DNA from: CAZFHP01 sp964519365
Lineage (GTDB): Bacteria > Babelota > Babeliae > Babelales > RVW-14
DNA: 14,407 nucleotides
NCBI GenBank assembly: GCA_964519365.1
Contig: CAZFHP010000035.1
Coordinates: forward strand, 1 to 14,407
Direction of reading: 5' to 3'
Shown here: positions 14,219-14,407 of the stretch, piece after piece
Layout of the letters: each line of letters opens with the position of its first letter
How positions within the stretch are numbered: the first letter of the stretch is position 1
The notes under the pieces: model-generated
What the model saw: only the letters and a program-made list of their open reading frames with translations
Told to the model about the DNA's origin: nothing
Databases searched by the model: none
Made by a program: the position numbers and the translations under genes

Positions 14219-14407
14219 ATGAAAAAGCTTATGCTTGGCTCGGCTATTTTTTGTATGTTCGGAAGTGTTTTAGCTGCACCTAAATCTAAAAAGGTTGAAT
14301 CACTTGTATCTATTGATAGCATCCAGATTATGCAAAAGTCCAAAGAAGGCCAGAAAGTAGCAGAAAAACTTAGAGGAGATATAAGTTTAAAACATATCCT
14401 AAATCAA
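14219..14407 (+). CDS. OmpH/Skp-family periplasmic chaperone, N-terminal part (truncated by window end)
   Basis: An open frame of 63 codons runs to the window edge from ATG 14219, preceded by AGGAG (14209-14213). It begins with a signal peptide (MKKLMLGSAIFCMFGSVLA, cleavage before AP). The mature start, VSIDSIQIMQKSKEGQKVAEKL, resembles the conserved opening of OmpH/Skp proteins (a V-D-x-x-x-V-x-x-x-S-x-E-G-x pattern). Skp-like proteins carry unfolded outer membrane proteins through the periplasm, so this supports a diderm envelope. Only about a third of a typical ~170-residue protein is visible, and the coiled-coil arms lie beyond the window. Confidence 0.75.
   Translation, partial: MKKLMLGSAIFCMFGSVLAAPKSKKVESLVSIDSIQIMQKSKEGQKVAEKLRGDISLKHILNQ

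Overview
The window is AT-rich and carries the tail of an rRNA operon (23S end, spacer, 5S) followed by ten complete protein genes and one truncated one. The gene content suggests a reduced-genome, Gram-negative-type, host-associated bacterium. It has a DAP-type murE, an OmpH/Skp-like periplasmic protein, a SUF Fe-S assembly pair, a eukaryote-style deoxynucleoside kinase for salvage, and several proteins with signal peptides, including one that looks like a eukaryotic cytosolic phospholipase A2. My best guess is a protist-associated lineage such as candidate phylum Dependentiae (TM6, Babela-like). That is an inference from gene content and general style, not a demonstrated placement.

Layout. 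Positions 1-133 are the 23S rRNA 3' end. The 23S-5S spacer holds a perfect hairpin (204-233) and a small palindromic element flanked by a 14-bp direct repeat, one copy of which lies across the 5' end of the 5S gene. 5S rRNA (368-483) is followed by a strong terminator. On the plus strand comes a signal-peptide-bearing P-loop kinase/methyltransferase fusion (551-1810) with its own terminator. The rest up to about 14 kb is on the minus strand. Read in the direction of transcription (from high to low coordinates) it contains: a secreted cPLA2-like phospholipase, sufB, sufD and pgeF (tightly packed, with overlaps); then a polyamine operon of speD (AdoMet decarboxylase), a divergent speD paralogue and speE, with its own promoter and terminator; then murE after a gene-poor 568-bp gap; then a 992-residue secreted protein of unknown function with its own terminator; then a deoxynucleoside kinase. 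The plus-strand gene at the right edge is divergent from the phospholipase and is the beginning of an OmpH/Skp-like protein.

How the genes fit together. SufB-SufD are scaffold subunits for Fe-S assembly (SufC and the cysteine desulfurase are not here). MurE and PgeF both bear on peptidoglycan: MurE adds meso-DAP, and PgeF is known to edit mistakes in the stem peptide. The speD-speD2-speE operon may be a compact route to spermidine. SpeD1 keeps all residues of an AdoMet decarboxylase. SpeD2 keeps the pyruvoyl-forming Ser and the catalytic His and Cys at identical spacing but has lost both aromatic residues that hold the AdoMet adenine, so it may decarboxylate another substrate such as ornithine or arginine. 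The secreted phospholipase, the secreted kinase-methyltransferase and the 992-residue protein are the likely host-facing part of the window.
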